The translations under genes were made by a program, and so were the position numbers. Positions 1 to 10,631 of a stretch of 64,000 nucleotides of DNA are shown in pieces. Numbering within the stretch: position 1 is the stretch's first letter; every line of letters starts with the position of its first letter. The notes under the pieces were generated by a model. That model was given only the letters and a program-made list of their open reading frames with translations. It was not told where the DNA came from and did not search any database. Source of the DNA: Tamarix chinensis (Eukaryota > Streptophyta > Magnoliopsida > Caryophyllales > Tamaricaceae). The stretch lies in assembly GCA_030549775.1 (NCBI GenBank), contig CM060177.1:68871638-68935637 (forward strand), given 5' to 3'.

Positions 1-210
1 GTGCTACTCTGATTTAAATATGGTTTGAATTTCTAGCAATTGGTATTTTATTGTTTAGCCTTAGCACTCGGTACTGGAACGGTATGAGTGAACCGGTCTA
101 GTACTAAGTGTGACGGTAATATCCCCAAAATTCACAGTCTTGTATTTTACTTTCACTAAGTCTTTTAAATAAAACAAAATTTTTTAGTAGTGAATTTTGG
201 GGGTATTATG
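1..210 (-). mobile_element. Family A long LTR, 5' end (cut by window edge)
   Basis: Read on the minus strand, this segment starts CATAATACCCCCAAAATTCA and stays closely similar to the first ~210 bases of the family A LTR at 47,956, including the second 'gtgaattttgggg' block and the 'cttagtacc...' stretch. It is therefore the 5' end of a minus-oriented copy whose remainder lies left of the window. The next sequence (211 onward) is an older family A copy, so this copy seems inserted into that one. The target duplication cannot be checked because the other end is not visible. Family assignment is by direct comparison; calling it an LTR is inferred from the better-bounded copies. Confidence 0.7.
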
Positions 211-1737
211 GTTAGGTTGCAAAAACTTGGGGGATGGATATTCATGGTAGCTTATGCTTGATTGTGGGAGTGTAGGGCTAAATAAGTATTAGAGGAGGGT
301 TAGACCCATTTTGGCCAAAATTAAGGTTTCGAGGGTAACCCTAGGGACCAATTGTTTTCCTATATAAGAAATAAGGGAATTAAGCTATGACTCATGAGTA
401 AAAGGGTTTTAATGGCATGATTGGGTTGTTGATAATTAGGGCTGAAAAGATCATTAGAGGGTGACGACACATTGGACCTAGTAAGTTAGAGTTTCCATGG
501 ATCTAGGGTTGGTAGTATGCCAGGGCACATGCATGGGATGAATATAGTTGTCTATGATATCTAAACCAATAAGACATGAATGAGACACTAAGCACTTAAA
601 GTGAAAGATCACTTAAATCAGGCCCATGCGTACCGTATATTTTTATGCTAGTCCACTAGTGAAAATAATGGTCAAAAGCATACTACCCTAGGTTGTATCA
701 CATTTATCAATTCACTAGTGAAAATAGTGGGTAAGAATGTGTTGCCCTACAATTTATTACATTTATTGGTCAACCGATGAGAATAGTGGCTAGAAATGTG
801 TTACCCTAGGTTGTATTATATTTATCAGTCCACTAGTAAGAATATTAGGCGGCCCAAGCTAAAGTAATGAAACCTTTGGAGAATAATAAATGATGGAAAG
901 ATACTAAATACTTATAGTGGAACACCATACGAGTCAAGACTAATTATACCTTATACTTATATAAATGAGTCCACCAATGAGAAAAGTGGCAAGGAGTGTG
1001 TTGTCCTAGGCTGTATTATATTTACCAATCCACTAGTAATAATAGTTGCTAGAAGCATATTTCTTGGGTTGTATTTCATTTACCAGTCCACCGGTGAGAA
1101 TAGTAGGTCCCTAAAGCCAAATGTATTTAATTCAAGAGATGAATAAATTAAAAACTAATGACTCAGGTCCAAATAGTAACAAAAAAACTACTATAGCCTA
1201 CTTATGTGTCTACATGTTTTTGTTGTAATACCATGAATTGCTATATTCCAACTTGATTGTATTTTTACTTTACTCAGTATGTAGTGTTCTAATAATGCCT
1301 TTCATGGGTGCTACTCATTCCCATGAGGAGTGTCTCCTCTTGAAAGTATACATGTGACTAATAATGCCCCAGATAACTTGGATACATATGATGATCTAGT
1401 CGGAATAGAGTGATGTTGTAGTAGCCCAGGGTTGGGGCTAAGAGAGTTTTATCTAGATATGTTCTCTTTTTAGTTTCTATTTTAATGTTTCCATTCAGAT
1501 GTACAATGTTTTGTATTTCATTATTTTTGGATATCAGTACTCAACTCTCTTTATAATATGAAACTCGTTCTTAGTGTGTTTATTTTAGTTGAAGCTATTT
1601 CTATTAGCCTTACAGTTGGTATGACGATGGCCTAGGGCCTGACTTATACTAATTATAATAGTAACACCTCCCTCTTTTGGTGTATGGTTTTAGTAATAAA
1701 ATAAAAAATTTAAATGGTGATTTTTAGGGGCATTATA
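211..1737 (-). mobile_element. Older family A LTR, 5' ~1.5 kb
   Basis: This is a minus-oriented, decayed family A copy. Reading right to left it has the 5' terminus (ending ttaggggcattata at 1737), a segment matching 48,280-48,400 (the 'actcagta...' and '...agtgtc' blocks near 1270-1350), the near-palindrome array, and a segment resembling 49,150-49,260. CpG sites of younger copies mostly appear as TG, CA or TA here, which fits an old methylated insertion. There is no coding sequence. Confidence 0.6.
648..1108 (-). repeat. Degenerate array of ~60-bp units with 'GTCCACTAGTGAGAATAGTGG' core
   Basis: Seven units begin near 651, 711, 771, 828, 968, 1027 and 1085, each carrying a variant of GTCCACYRGTGAGAATAGTG. 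They match the CCGGTCCACCGG...AATAGTGG units at 63,500-63,920 with CCGG decayed to CTAG or similar. This is the older form of the family A internal array. Confidence 0.65.
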
Positions 1738-2458
1738 GTAAGGGAGTGGATAAATTGAGACCCCAAACACTAATCTAAATTAGAGATTCATAGTGTAGCT
1801 TTCGATGGTTTAAAGCTAGCATCTCTACTATGAGCTAAAGTGGTGAAACTATAGGGTGGAATTTCAAACACAAGAAAGGAATAATGACAATAATGGATGA
1901 GAATCTAAGTTTAGGAAATCTACAGAGGTTGTAGGAGAAAATAATCCACTCAAGAATCTTGTAAAAGAGAGAGATAAAAGGGAAAAAGAAGATAAATGAG
2001 TAGAAGGCAAGAAAGTGACTTCTCATGAATTCCTTCCTCATGAATTTGTTGAAAATAAATAAAAAACTTTAGTCTGGCTCAAAATCTTTGTAAAAATTGA
2101 AAACTAAACATTTAAAACGTAGTTATGATCCTAGAAAAATTTTAAGCAAAGATTCATAAGGAAAATCAAGTTTGAAGAACAACTAATTAAATTAAAAGAG
2201 TATCATGGTACCCTAAACCAGTCAATCTATTCATTTGGTTTCAAAAATCAAACTTAATAAACGAACAAGTCGATTAGTAACTCCAACCGGTCAACTAGTT
2301 TCCTAATAAAACCAAGTGTTTTCCAGAATCCAAACTAAGCTCATCCAAGAACCATACCCATCTTAAATACACTTCTAAAACATGATCAAACACACTCAGA
2401 TCAGCATCAAACATCTAGATTAACACACATTAAGCACCCTAAAAAGTTGGGTATTACA
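1738..2458 (-). mobile_element. Family B long LTR, 5' part, minus-oriented
   Basis: On the minus strand this begins TGTAATACCCAACTTTTTAG at 2458 and continues '...CTTAATGTGTGTTAATC', matching the family B start at 15,597 (TGTAATACCTCACCTTTTAG ... CTTAATGTGTACTAATCC). The stretch around 1840-2040 matches 15,990-16,190: shadow translations of both share SLFYKI and similar strings. It includes GTCGAC/CCGGTCAACTAGT-type palindromes around 2220-2300. No gene is seen. Confidence 0.6.
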
Positions 2459-3521
2459 CTAAAGGGGTTGATTACCTTGGTTATTTATTTGGCTATGGCT
2501 ATAAATTTATATCCATTGGTAGTTATTTGGCTTCAGCTAGGACTTTAAGTCTACTGGTGGCTACCTAGCATTGGCTAGACTTTATATCCTCTAGTTTTAT
2601 GTGAATTCAATTTTATAGAGAGAACATGGGGTAATCCATCCTATTTCTCAAAAAGAAATAATTACTTATATATAATTAAAGTAATGAACTATGTAATTGT
2701 GAAAGATTGATGTAAAGGGGTAATTTTAGTAAATGGAATATAGAGGATCCTAGTGAATTGCTTAGATAACCTGCTTACTTGATTATATGTTACTATCCAT
2801 GATATATACAAAGTAATGATAGGCATGATCATATATGAATTCTTTAACTTGGTATCATATACAATCTTGATCTATGCTATGACTATGATAGCACAAGAAA
2901 ATCTACTTGGAATGTGTGAGCATAATTATATGCACTAGGATGACTTATATATTACACCTAGTCTTACATACTTGTGACTCCAATTAAATAGATAACTTGG
3001 CTTACTCTCTACATAACTTATAGATGTGCATGTTTATTAAGTCACTTACACAATCCTACAAATAGAAGACCATGTGCAGGTTTCTAGGTTGACTAGTAGT
3101 TGGCCTACATCATGTTAGGCTAGGGGTGTAAGAACATTGACATCCAAAGATCATTTTTGTAGGTTATTGAGGGATCAGGGATTTGGCTTTACCTGACTGA
3201 TTTTGTATTTCTAATATATTATTTCATTACTATAAGTTTACTCTCTATCTTATGTATAGGATATTTTGGGGACCTGATGTGGTCTTAGTTATAAAAGCTT
3301 ATTTACAATATCCCTATAATATATATTTTGTGCACTTTACTCCTTGTATTTGGTTTGGTTGGTTTACTTAACATTCTATATTATATGAGACGTGGTGGAC
3401 GTCAATTTTTTATTAGGAATGATAGTAACACCCTATTTTCCCACATGAGTGTTTATGTATTTCCACGTCCACAATATTTTAAAAATAAAATATTTTGGTA
3501 GTGAAAATTCATGGTGTTACA
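2459..3521 (+). mobile_element. Family B LTR, 3' part, plus-oriented
   Basis: This begins 'ctaaaggggttgattacc', matching 18,535 onward of the complete family B LTR. It contains decayed 'tatccattgg...ggcttcagctaggac' tandem units and ends '...tagtgaaaattcatggtgttaca' like the 3' end at 25,302. The minus-oriented copy to its left seems inserted into it or joined to it by rearrangement. There is no coding sequence. Confidence 0.55.
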
Positions 3522-4473
3522 TATGTAACCTTAAAGAGAATAATGACACATTCTAGTTTCACACATTATTGAAGAATAGTGCCCAAGAATGAAAAGTATA
3601 ATGGATATAAATTATATTCATCACTAGGCTAAATATATATTTTTCTATTATGACTAACAAAATACATTAAAGTTATTCAATAGCGAGATGCAACCTACAC
3701 ATTAATAATATTTTTTTCACTTTTCCAAAAGCATTTTGTTTAAAAATATTTTAATCATAACTACTTATGCACTTGAAGGCTATCGATTAGAGATTTCTTT
3801 TATTAATTATTCTGAAGTTGTCATCTCGTAGAATTTTAATTCTTGTTTTTTGTTTCTTCATTTTTTTCAAATAAATAAAAAATAATGTCATTAAAAAAGT
3901 TAAAAGCACAGTCAAAAAGAAAAAAAAAAGAAATGCAAGGCATAATTAAGAAGAAAAAAAAGAAAATAGCATAATAAAAGAAAATAAAGTAATAAAAACT
4001 AATAAAAATTAAATAGAATAAAAAGAATACCACTCCTATACTTAGAATAGTCCTTTTTCTCAATGGGTTAACTATAGAAATATAAATCAAGGGAATTAAA
4101 ATAAAAATACTCCCAAGGAACGATGATAAAGTGGATTCTAAGAGTCAAAATTAGGATCATAATTCATATTCATCCACTTGATGTTCTTCATACACCGACT
4201 CGAGTCAATGCCCGTTGACTTTCTATGTTTGACATAACTTATCACTTTTGAGATATTAATTCATTAATATAGTGAAATTTTATATTCTCTTTTAAACTGA
4301 ATAAGTTTCTTCTCCTATAATGATATACGGTCACAAGCAATGATAAGAAAATGTGTCTGATTTTCTCCTAGAAAGGCATACATTAGATGACTAGGTAAGG
4401 GTATTAACTCTACATTTTGAGCTTTTTCTATAAATTTTAGGGTTTTTTCTACAACAATAGGCAAGTCCATATG
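3522..4473. other. AT-rich spacer, no gene seen
   Basis: Low-complexity A/T-rich sequence between two family B pieces, with A-rich runs around 3,840-4,020. The only open frames are homopolymer-like and not credible as proteins. I see no repeat with clear boundaries. Confidence 0.5.
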
Positions 4474-5732
4474 TGTAATACCTTGTCCTAAAATCCTTTA
4501 AAAATATATGTTCATTTTGTTGATAAAAATGAAATTGTTTTTATTATGAAAAGGGATTAAAATATGGGTTAAAATATGAATTTTAGGCATACCTATTAAC
4601 TAATTTCCCAAATAAATTGACTGATATGACAAAGAACTAATGTTTTAATTTTTAGGATAAATAGTTGACTTACCTAAACCAATCGACTAGTTATGCTAAT
4701 AATTCAAATCATCCTTTATTTTAGCCTTGATTCCCTTTCCAACATTTATGAAAATGTCTATTTAGAATCTATTTGTTTTAATAAGCATATTTTGGTGACT
4801 TGGGATTATATTAACATTATTTAGATCATTTTATGATTTTATTTATCTAAAAAATCCTCAAAACACTTTTAAGGTACTTTTTTACCTTCTTTCCATCTAC
4901 ATCACTGTCCTCTCTTCTTTGGTAGCCATGGTTGTTTGAAAACCATTTTGCAACTTCGCTCTAACTTATCTACCCCTACCATCCATTTGATTTCACTCCA
5001 CCTCCCTCATTCTCATCATTAACCTTCTTACACTTTAATTCTCCACTCTCAACCAAAGTCAGCTCTCCCTATCTCCTCTCCTTTTATATGTTGACCCGCA
5101 TCCCTTTAGGTTGCATTTTTCTATGAACCCTTATATTTATCACTTTCTCTCCTTTCTCCCTTTCCCTTGGTTATTTTTCTAACTATTAAGCATTCCTTAT
5201 GTTCTCTCTCTTTTTTCTTGTGCCAGAAAAAATAAATAGAGGATTGCCTCTTGGATTTAATCCCATTGGTTGATTATCTTTATCTCTTCTCACTTCTCCT
5301 AATCTCAGCCTTAGCTCTTCCTTTATTCTTTTAAATAATAATGGATTAAGGTTTATAGAACAGTTGAAGGTCTTAGAATTTCTTCTCCTTTAAATATGTT
5401 ATAAGAGAAGGTTAAGATGTGCTTCTCTTCTTCTTTTATTTTCAATTTCTAGTTGAGTTTTTAATAGAATTTTGACTATTTTGATTATTAATTCTTATAG
5501 GAAATCAAGGGTCTTGGTAGAAACCATCAAGTTAGGAGTATTATATTTTACTAGAAGACTTTTCTTGGAGATAAGGCATCATTATCTCTAATATGATTAA
5601 GAACTTGTGTTGTTATTATGGTTTTAATCTCTTGGTATGTGTAATGTTTAAGTTCTTAGAAGTGACCTTGTGGTATTGTTTACATCTTTGGAGCATGTTT
5701 TTATTGTTTTGATATTCAAGCAAGAGTGGATG
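4474..5732 (+). mobile_element. Family B LTR, 5' part, interrupted by a chromovirus
   Basis: This starts TGTAATACCTTGTCCTAAAA at 4474, homologous to the starts at 15,597 and (minus) 2458. It contains family B palindrome units (ccaatcgactagtt near 4675) and a pyrimidine-rich stretch (4,860-5,330). The CRM-like element at 5,733 interrupts it. Sequence at 14,890-15,240, with the 'gttttgcccag' and 'caatcaactggttt' motifs found at 17,120-17,200 of the complete copy, is its likely continuation. Confidence 0.55.
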
Positions 5733-5975
5733 TGATGTGAATCAAAGTGGGAGGGAAGGGTAGGATCTAATCAACTTTTGTTTTGATCGATGGTAGGATG
5801 AATTTGAAGGAAAACCTCAGTTTTAATGGAAGACTGAAAACCCTGAGATTTGTGCAAAATTGATGATAGTATTACTTTGAATGTAGATGCACATTCAAAG
5901 GCCCTAAAATGAAGAATAACCTCAGCTCTTCTTCAATCTAGAAGGAACTCCAAAAGGGAGAAAGTTTGCGAGCAT
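5733..5975 (-). repeat. Truncated 3' LTR of the CRM-like element
   Basis: Starts TGATGTGAATCAAAG and matches 8,964-9,160 plus 14,083-14,130 of the other LTR ('ggaactccaaaaggg' is shared). Similarity stops around 5,975, where RT-coding sequence begins, so roughly three quarters of the LTR is missing. Confidence 0.75.
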
Positions 5976-8099
5976 TACATATCCCAAAAGGCATAGCCAT
6001 CCACAAAGTTCATCAAGCATATCATCTAACCTAGGTATAGGAAACAAAATTTTGATAGTAATGTTATTCACTACCCTACAATCAATACACATACGCCAAG
6101 TACCATCTCTTTTAGGCACTAGTAAAGCAAGAATACTACAAGGACTCGTACTTTCTCTCAAAAATCCTTTATCTATAAGCTCTTGGATTTGTTTTTGAAA
6201 TTCTTTAGCTTCCTCTAGGTTAAATATATAAGATGGTTTATTTGGAATAGGCATTATAGGAACAAGATCAATGGCATATTCTATACCTCTTTTAGGTGAA
6301 AATCCAGGAGGAAAATCATTAGGAAATACATCATGAAATTCATCAAGCAGCTTAGCTAGATTATAATTTTCAATTTGTTGCTTCTTAGGTTTAAAATCTT
6401 TAGCAACTAAGTCATAACAAATTCCTTCTTCTTCTATGCATTTTTCCATAGCCTTTTCATGTAAAAATAATCTTTTTTTGTCATCACTCAAAGGCATATG
6501 ATCACATAAAGAAGGTGTTAGTCTATACAATTGCTTTTCTTTTTTCACCACATACTCATTAGTTACTCCATCATGAGTTGCTTTTCTATCATATTGCCAT
6601 GGTCTTCCTAAAAGTAATCCACAACCATCCATAGGCAAAACATCACATAGAACTTCATCATGGTAGTCTCTAATGGAAAATGTGATTAGGGTTCTTTTGT
6701 TAACTTTAGCTCCTTTTTTCTTTGTTTAGCCATTGTAAAGAATAGGTTTTATGATGATTAGTAGTCTCTAAACCAAGTTTATTAACCATTGCTTCACTAG
6801 AAACATTTTTACATGAACCACTATCAATAATAAGTTTACAAACCATGTCACCTATTTTACACTTATTCTTAAAAAATTTCTCTCTTTGAGTAGGTGTAAT
6901 ATTATGTTAGATTTGTAACACTCTTTGAATTAAAAAACATGAATATTCTTCTTCCTCATCCATGGTTAAGATTTCATTAGGAGATTCAACTTCTAAATTC
7001 TCATTATCACTACATGGTTCCATGTTTTATATTCCATGCAAGGTTAAGGCTCTTTGGTTAGGACATTCTCCAGCAAAGTTTCCATATCCTTTACATTTAA
7101 AAAATTTATTATTTGCCATTTCAACTACCTTATTTTTACCTTTATCATCTCGATTATTCCTTTTATCATATGAAGATGTTGATTTAGGTGTAAAGGTGTT
7201 AGAATAGGGTTTAGTTGAAGTTGAAACATTAGGCTTAACATAGGCTTTGGTTGATTTAGTTTGTCTTTCAAATTTTAAAGCCAACTTAATTAATTCATCA
7301 AGAGAATCATAAGAATATATTTCAACTTTACCTCTTATCAAGTTATTCAAGCCTCCTAAGTCTATAGCACGTTTTTGTTCTGTTCTCTATTGAGCATCAC
7401 AAATAAGGGATAGTTTTTCAAACTCTCTAGTATATTCTTCTACACTAAATAAGCCTTGCCTTAGAGTTATCATTTTCACATGCATATCTTGCTCATAATC
7501 TCTAGGAACAAATTTTTTCTTAGGTGTTTCTTAAGTTTTTCCCAAGATTTATTTTTTGACTTCTCTTATCTTTCTCTTGTTCTTTTTAAATTATCATACT
7601 AAATCCTAGAAAATATTTTCAACTTAAGAGTAGAAAACTTACATTCCTCTCATCATCATACTCTTTAAATTCAAATATAGCTTCAATTTCATGCAACCAC
7701 TCAAAGAATAATTCCACATTCAAATCACTATAAAATTCAAGAAGGCCAAGTTTAATACCTTGATCTTCATTGTAAGAATGTCTTACTTGGAATGTATGTG
7801 GTCTTCTTTGGTACCTTGAGCCAAAAGAACTAATCTCATCCTCTCCATCTTCATTATGATGCATATTTGTATAATCACATCCACCTTTTACATGGAATAT
7901 GCTTCATTTTTCCTTCCACACTATCATGTGTGGTTTCAATTTGGTTTGGCCATGGTTGATACTTTTCTTGTTTGGCTAGCTTGGCTTCCACGTTTTATAG
8001 TTTTTATTGAATTGTTGTTTGAGTATGTAGTTGAGCATCCATTCGCGTGGTTAGACTCTTGATAGACTCTACGAAGGTACAAACCTCTTCACTTGCCAT
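5976..8099 (-). pseudogene. gag-pol remnant of CRM-like element (gag, zinc knuckle, protease, partial RT)
   Basis: The ancestral gag start is probably the ATG at 8099 (MASEEV..., as in the intact gag at 36,449). Gag is broken by frameshifts and stops. A zinc knuckle with CKGYGNFAGEC lies near 7,060-7,090, where the first Cys of CxxC has decayed (FFKCKG). The protease/RT part (6,638-5,922) includes LLGRPWQYDRKATHDG, the RT palm entry (VPKRDGTWRMC) and RLDDMLDEL. About 60 residues with the first catalytic Asp are then missing before MAMPFGICNA, after which the frame runs into LTR sequence. RNase H and integrase are absent. Confidence 0.8.
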
Positions 8100-8945
8100 A
8101 GTGAAGGATGACACCCACTTCTTTCTTTACACAAAAGAATTTACACAAATGTGTATATGCTGGAATTCCCCTGCAACCAAACAAAATAGAAATAGTTTGC
8201 CAACTCACAAGCAATTTGGGAGCACTACCTTCTGTCTTGATCATGCACAAATGGAAGGAAATGTAGCCAACATATCACAGCCTGCACGTTGGAAACAAGC
8301 TGGATGGAAATTGATCCCCTTTGTGACTAACTATCAATCATATAAAATAACAGTGGTCATTGACTTTCTTCAAGGAAATTTGATCTTCAAGTTGAAGATT
8401 TTATTACCATACACCATAAAGATGTGAAGATGAAAAATAAGAAGAATATGGATAAGAGTTGAAGAGTTAAAGGAGAAGAACCGAGGTCCGAACCAAAAAA
8501 AAATTTGACCTTCGAACCAAAATTTTCACACCAAGGTGTCGGGTTCCAACCTACCAGAGTTGGATACGCAAAATAAAGTGGATATGGAGGGATAACCTAC
8601 TAAGTAACTGGACAAATGGTAAAAAGAAACAAAGAGGATGTATCGGGATCTATTATATTAATGGTTAAAAGTAAAGAGGGATAACAAAAGGCAGTTGGTC
8701 GAAGCCTAGTTGGATGAATATGCTGAGGTGGTGTCGATGGGGACAGACGTGTATCTTCAACAAGATTTGCTGCAAGATTTCAAGACCTTCAACCAAGATA
8801 CACGTTGAAGATTCAAGAATAGGATGAAGATGTAACAACTAGATGAATCTACTTAGTTTAGTGGATTCTTGATGAATAATTTTCTTACATGCAGCAACAA
8901 GAACAGCCAAAACCTGAACCATTGACTGGAGGCAAACGTTTTGGA

Positions 8946-8958
8946 GGCTATGATACCA
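8946..8958 (-). other. Primer-binding site, initiator Met tRNA type
   Basis: On the minus strand the bases read TGGTATCATAGCC, close to the classic plant tRNA-iMet primer site TGGTATCAGAGC. It lies six bases inside the 5' LTR boundary (8,964) and fixes the minus orientation of the element. Confidence 0.8.
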
Positions 8959-9177
8959 AAATTTGGTGTGGATCAAAGTAGGAGGGAAGGGTAGGATCTA
9001 ATCAACTTTGGTTTTGATCGATGGCCAGATGAATTTGAAGGAAAAACTTGATTTTAACAGAAGATTAAAGACCCTATGATTTGTTCAGAATTGATTATAG
9101 TATTCCTTTGAATGTAGATGCACATTTGAAGGCCCTAAAATGAAGAATAACCCCGGCTCTATCCTCTCTCCTCCTCC

Positions 9178-10560
9178 ATGGCTCGAACGAGGAGCGATGT
9201 GGTGTTGGCTAAGAAGAAGAAGAAGATTTCTTTAGGGAGTTCTAATCTGCCTGATGGTATTGGAGGTACAATGGTTGATAATAAGGGAAGGGTTGTAGGG
9301 GTAGTCCAAGGTTTAGACTCGGTATCGAAAAAGGATGTCGGTGCATGCATGGAACATGTAGGGGTGGACTTCGATCACATTTCGATGGTTAGGGTTGAAT
9401 CGTCTATGCTTAAGGGGTTGGCGATGGTTTAGGGATGGAAGAAGGGGTGATCAACATTCCTAGTTTTGTTAAAAATCATGTGATTAGGGACGAGATATGC
9501 CCGGGTCCTCAAGACATATTGAAGGCTGATCAGGTATCATGGAATGATAAGGTAATAGGAAATAGGATTCCTGCCAAAGGATCTGACCTTTGCTATGAGC
9601 CGCCGGTGATTGCAGGAGACAAAATTCAGGTAATGTTACAGAAATAGAAGGTGGATCAAAATTGTGAGGATTGGTAATGGGCCATCGTGGGTTATATCAT
9701 TGGTTTTAGTCCTTCATTGGGCCAAATGATCGATTACGTCAAATGGAACTAGTTATGTGTGAAAGAACCAAAGGTTTTGATGCATGATCAAGGTTTTGTT
9801 GTGTTCAAATTTTGTTCGAAGGAGGATAGGGATTGGGTCTTGTCTAAGCCCTATTGGTCTTTCCTTAATCGACCTTTCATTCTTAAAGAGTGCCATCGCA
9901 AGTTTTAGGTCACAAAGGATAAATTTCAATTCATGCCTTTATGGGTGAAGTTAGTGAATTTGCCTTTGGACTATTGGGGTTTTTATTCTTTAAGCCGGAT
10001 TAGAAATGTTGTGGGTAAACCCTTATTTTTGGATGGTATCACCTCAGCTAGAGAAAGAATTTCCTATGCGCGTATGTTGTTTGAGGTGGATGTATTGAAA
10101 AACTTGTGGAGTCTGTGGACATTGTGGATCCAGATGGTGAAGTTTTTTCCCAAAAGATAATGTACGAATGGAGACCAGCATATTGTGAGGCTTGTCATGA
10201 GGCAGGTCATTTTGCAGAGAAGTGCAAGAAGACTTCAACTTTCCAAATGCATTCTACTTTACTTCCTAAATAGAATGAGGGTATCTTTAATCCTAGGAAG
10301 GAGGTTAAGTAGTGGAGAAAAGTCTAAACGGTGGCTGCAGATTCTTATAACAAGGTGGAGAGGCCACTGCCAGAGGGTTCAGTGAGTGTAGGTGTTTGTC
10401 AAAATTTAGAGAACTCTAATGGTGAGGGTTGCTCCAAGGTTCCTGGTGTTGAGAGTAGGTTGCAGAGAAGTTCTCTTAAAGGAAAAGAGAAGTTGATTGA
10501 GGTAAGATCTAGCAGCAGGTTTGATTGTCTGGGAGAGGATGGTGTTGATGATATCCTATA
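9178..10560 (+). pseudogene. LINE ORF1: DUF4283-like plus zinc knuckle
   Basis: Recognisable in several frames. The N-terminal part starts MARTRSDVV. The central block (9,780-10,150) has the 'FKFCSKEDR...' and 'MPLWVKLVNLPLDYWG' pattern typical of plant L1 ORF1 DUF4283 domains. A CxxCHExGHFAxxC zinc knuckle follows near 10,180-10,230 (CEACHEAGHFAEKC read across the frame). Stops at 9,430, 9,645 and around 9,908 and frameshifts make it non-functional. In the family this protein is an RNA-binding chaperone. Confidence 0.7.
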
Positions 10561-10631
10561 GGCTTCTTTCTCTAAAAACTCTGGTGGTTTAGTTTTGGGG
10601 GAGTTTACTCCTCCACATTCTTTTCTAAATC

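Noticed and set aside
3836..4090. 84-codon Phe/Ile-rich minus frame
   Set aside because: Translation of an A/T homopolymer-rich stretch with no domain or context.
8047..8427. 126-codon plus-strand frame
   Set aside because: Antisense to the gag start and leader of the minus-strand CRM-like element.
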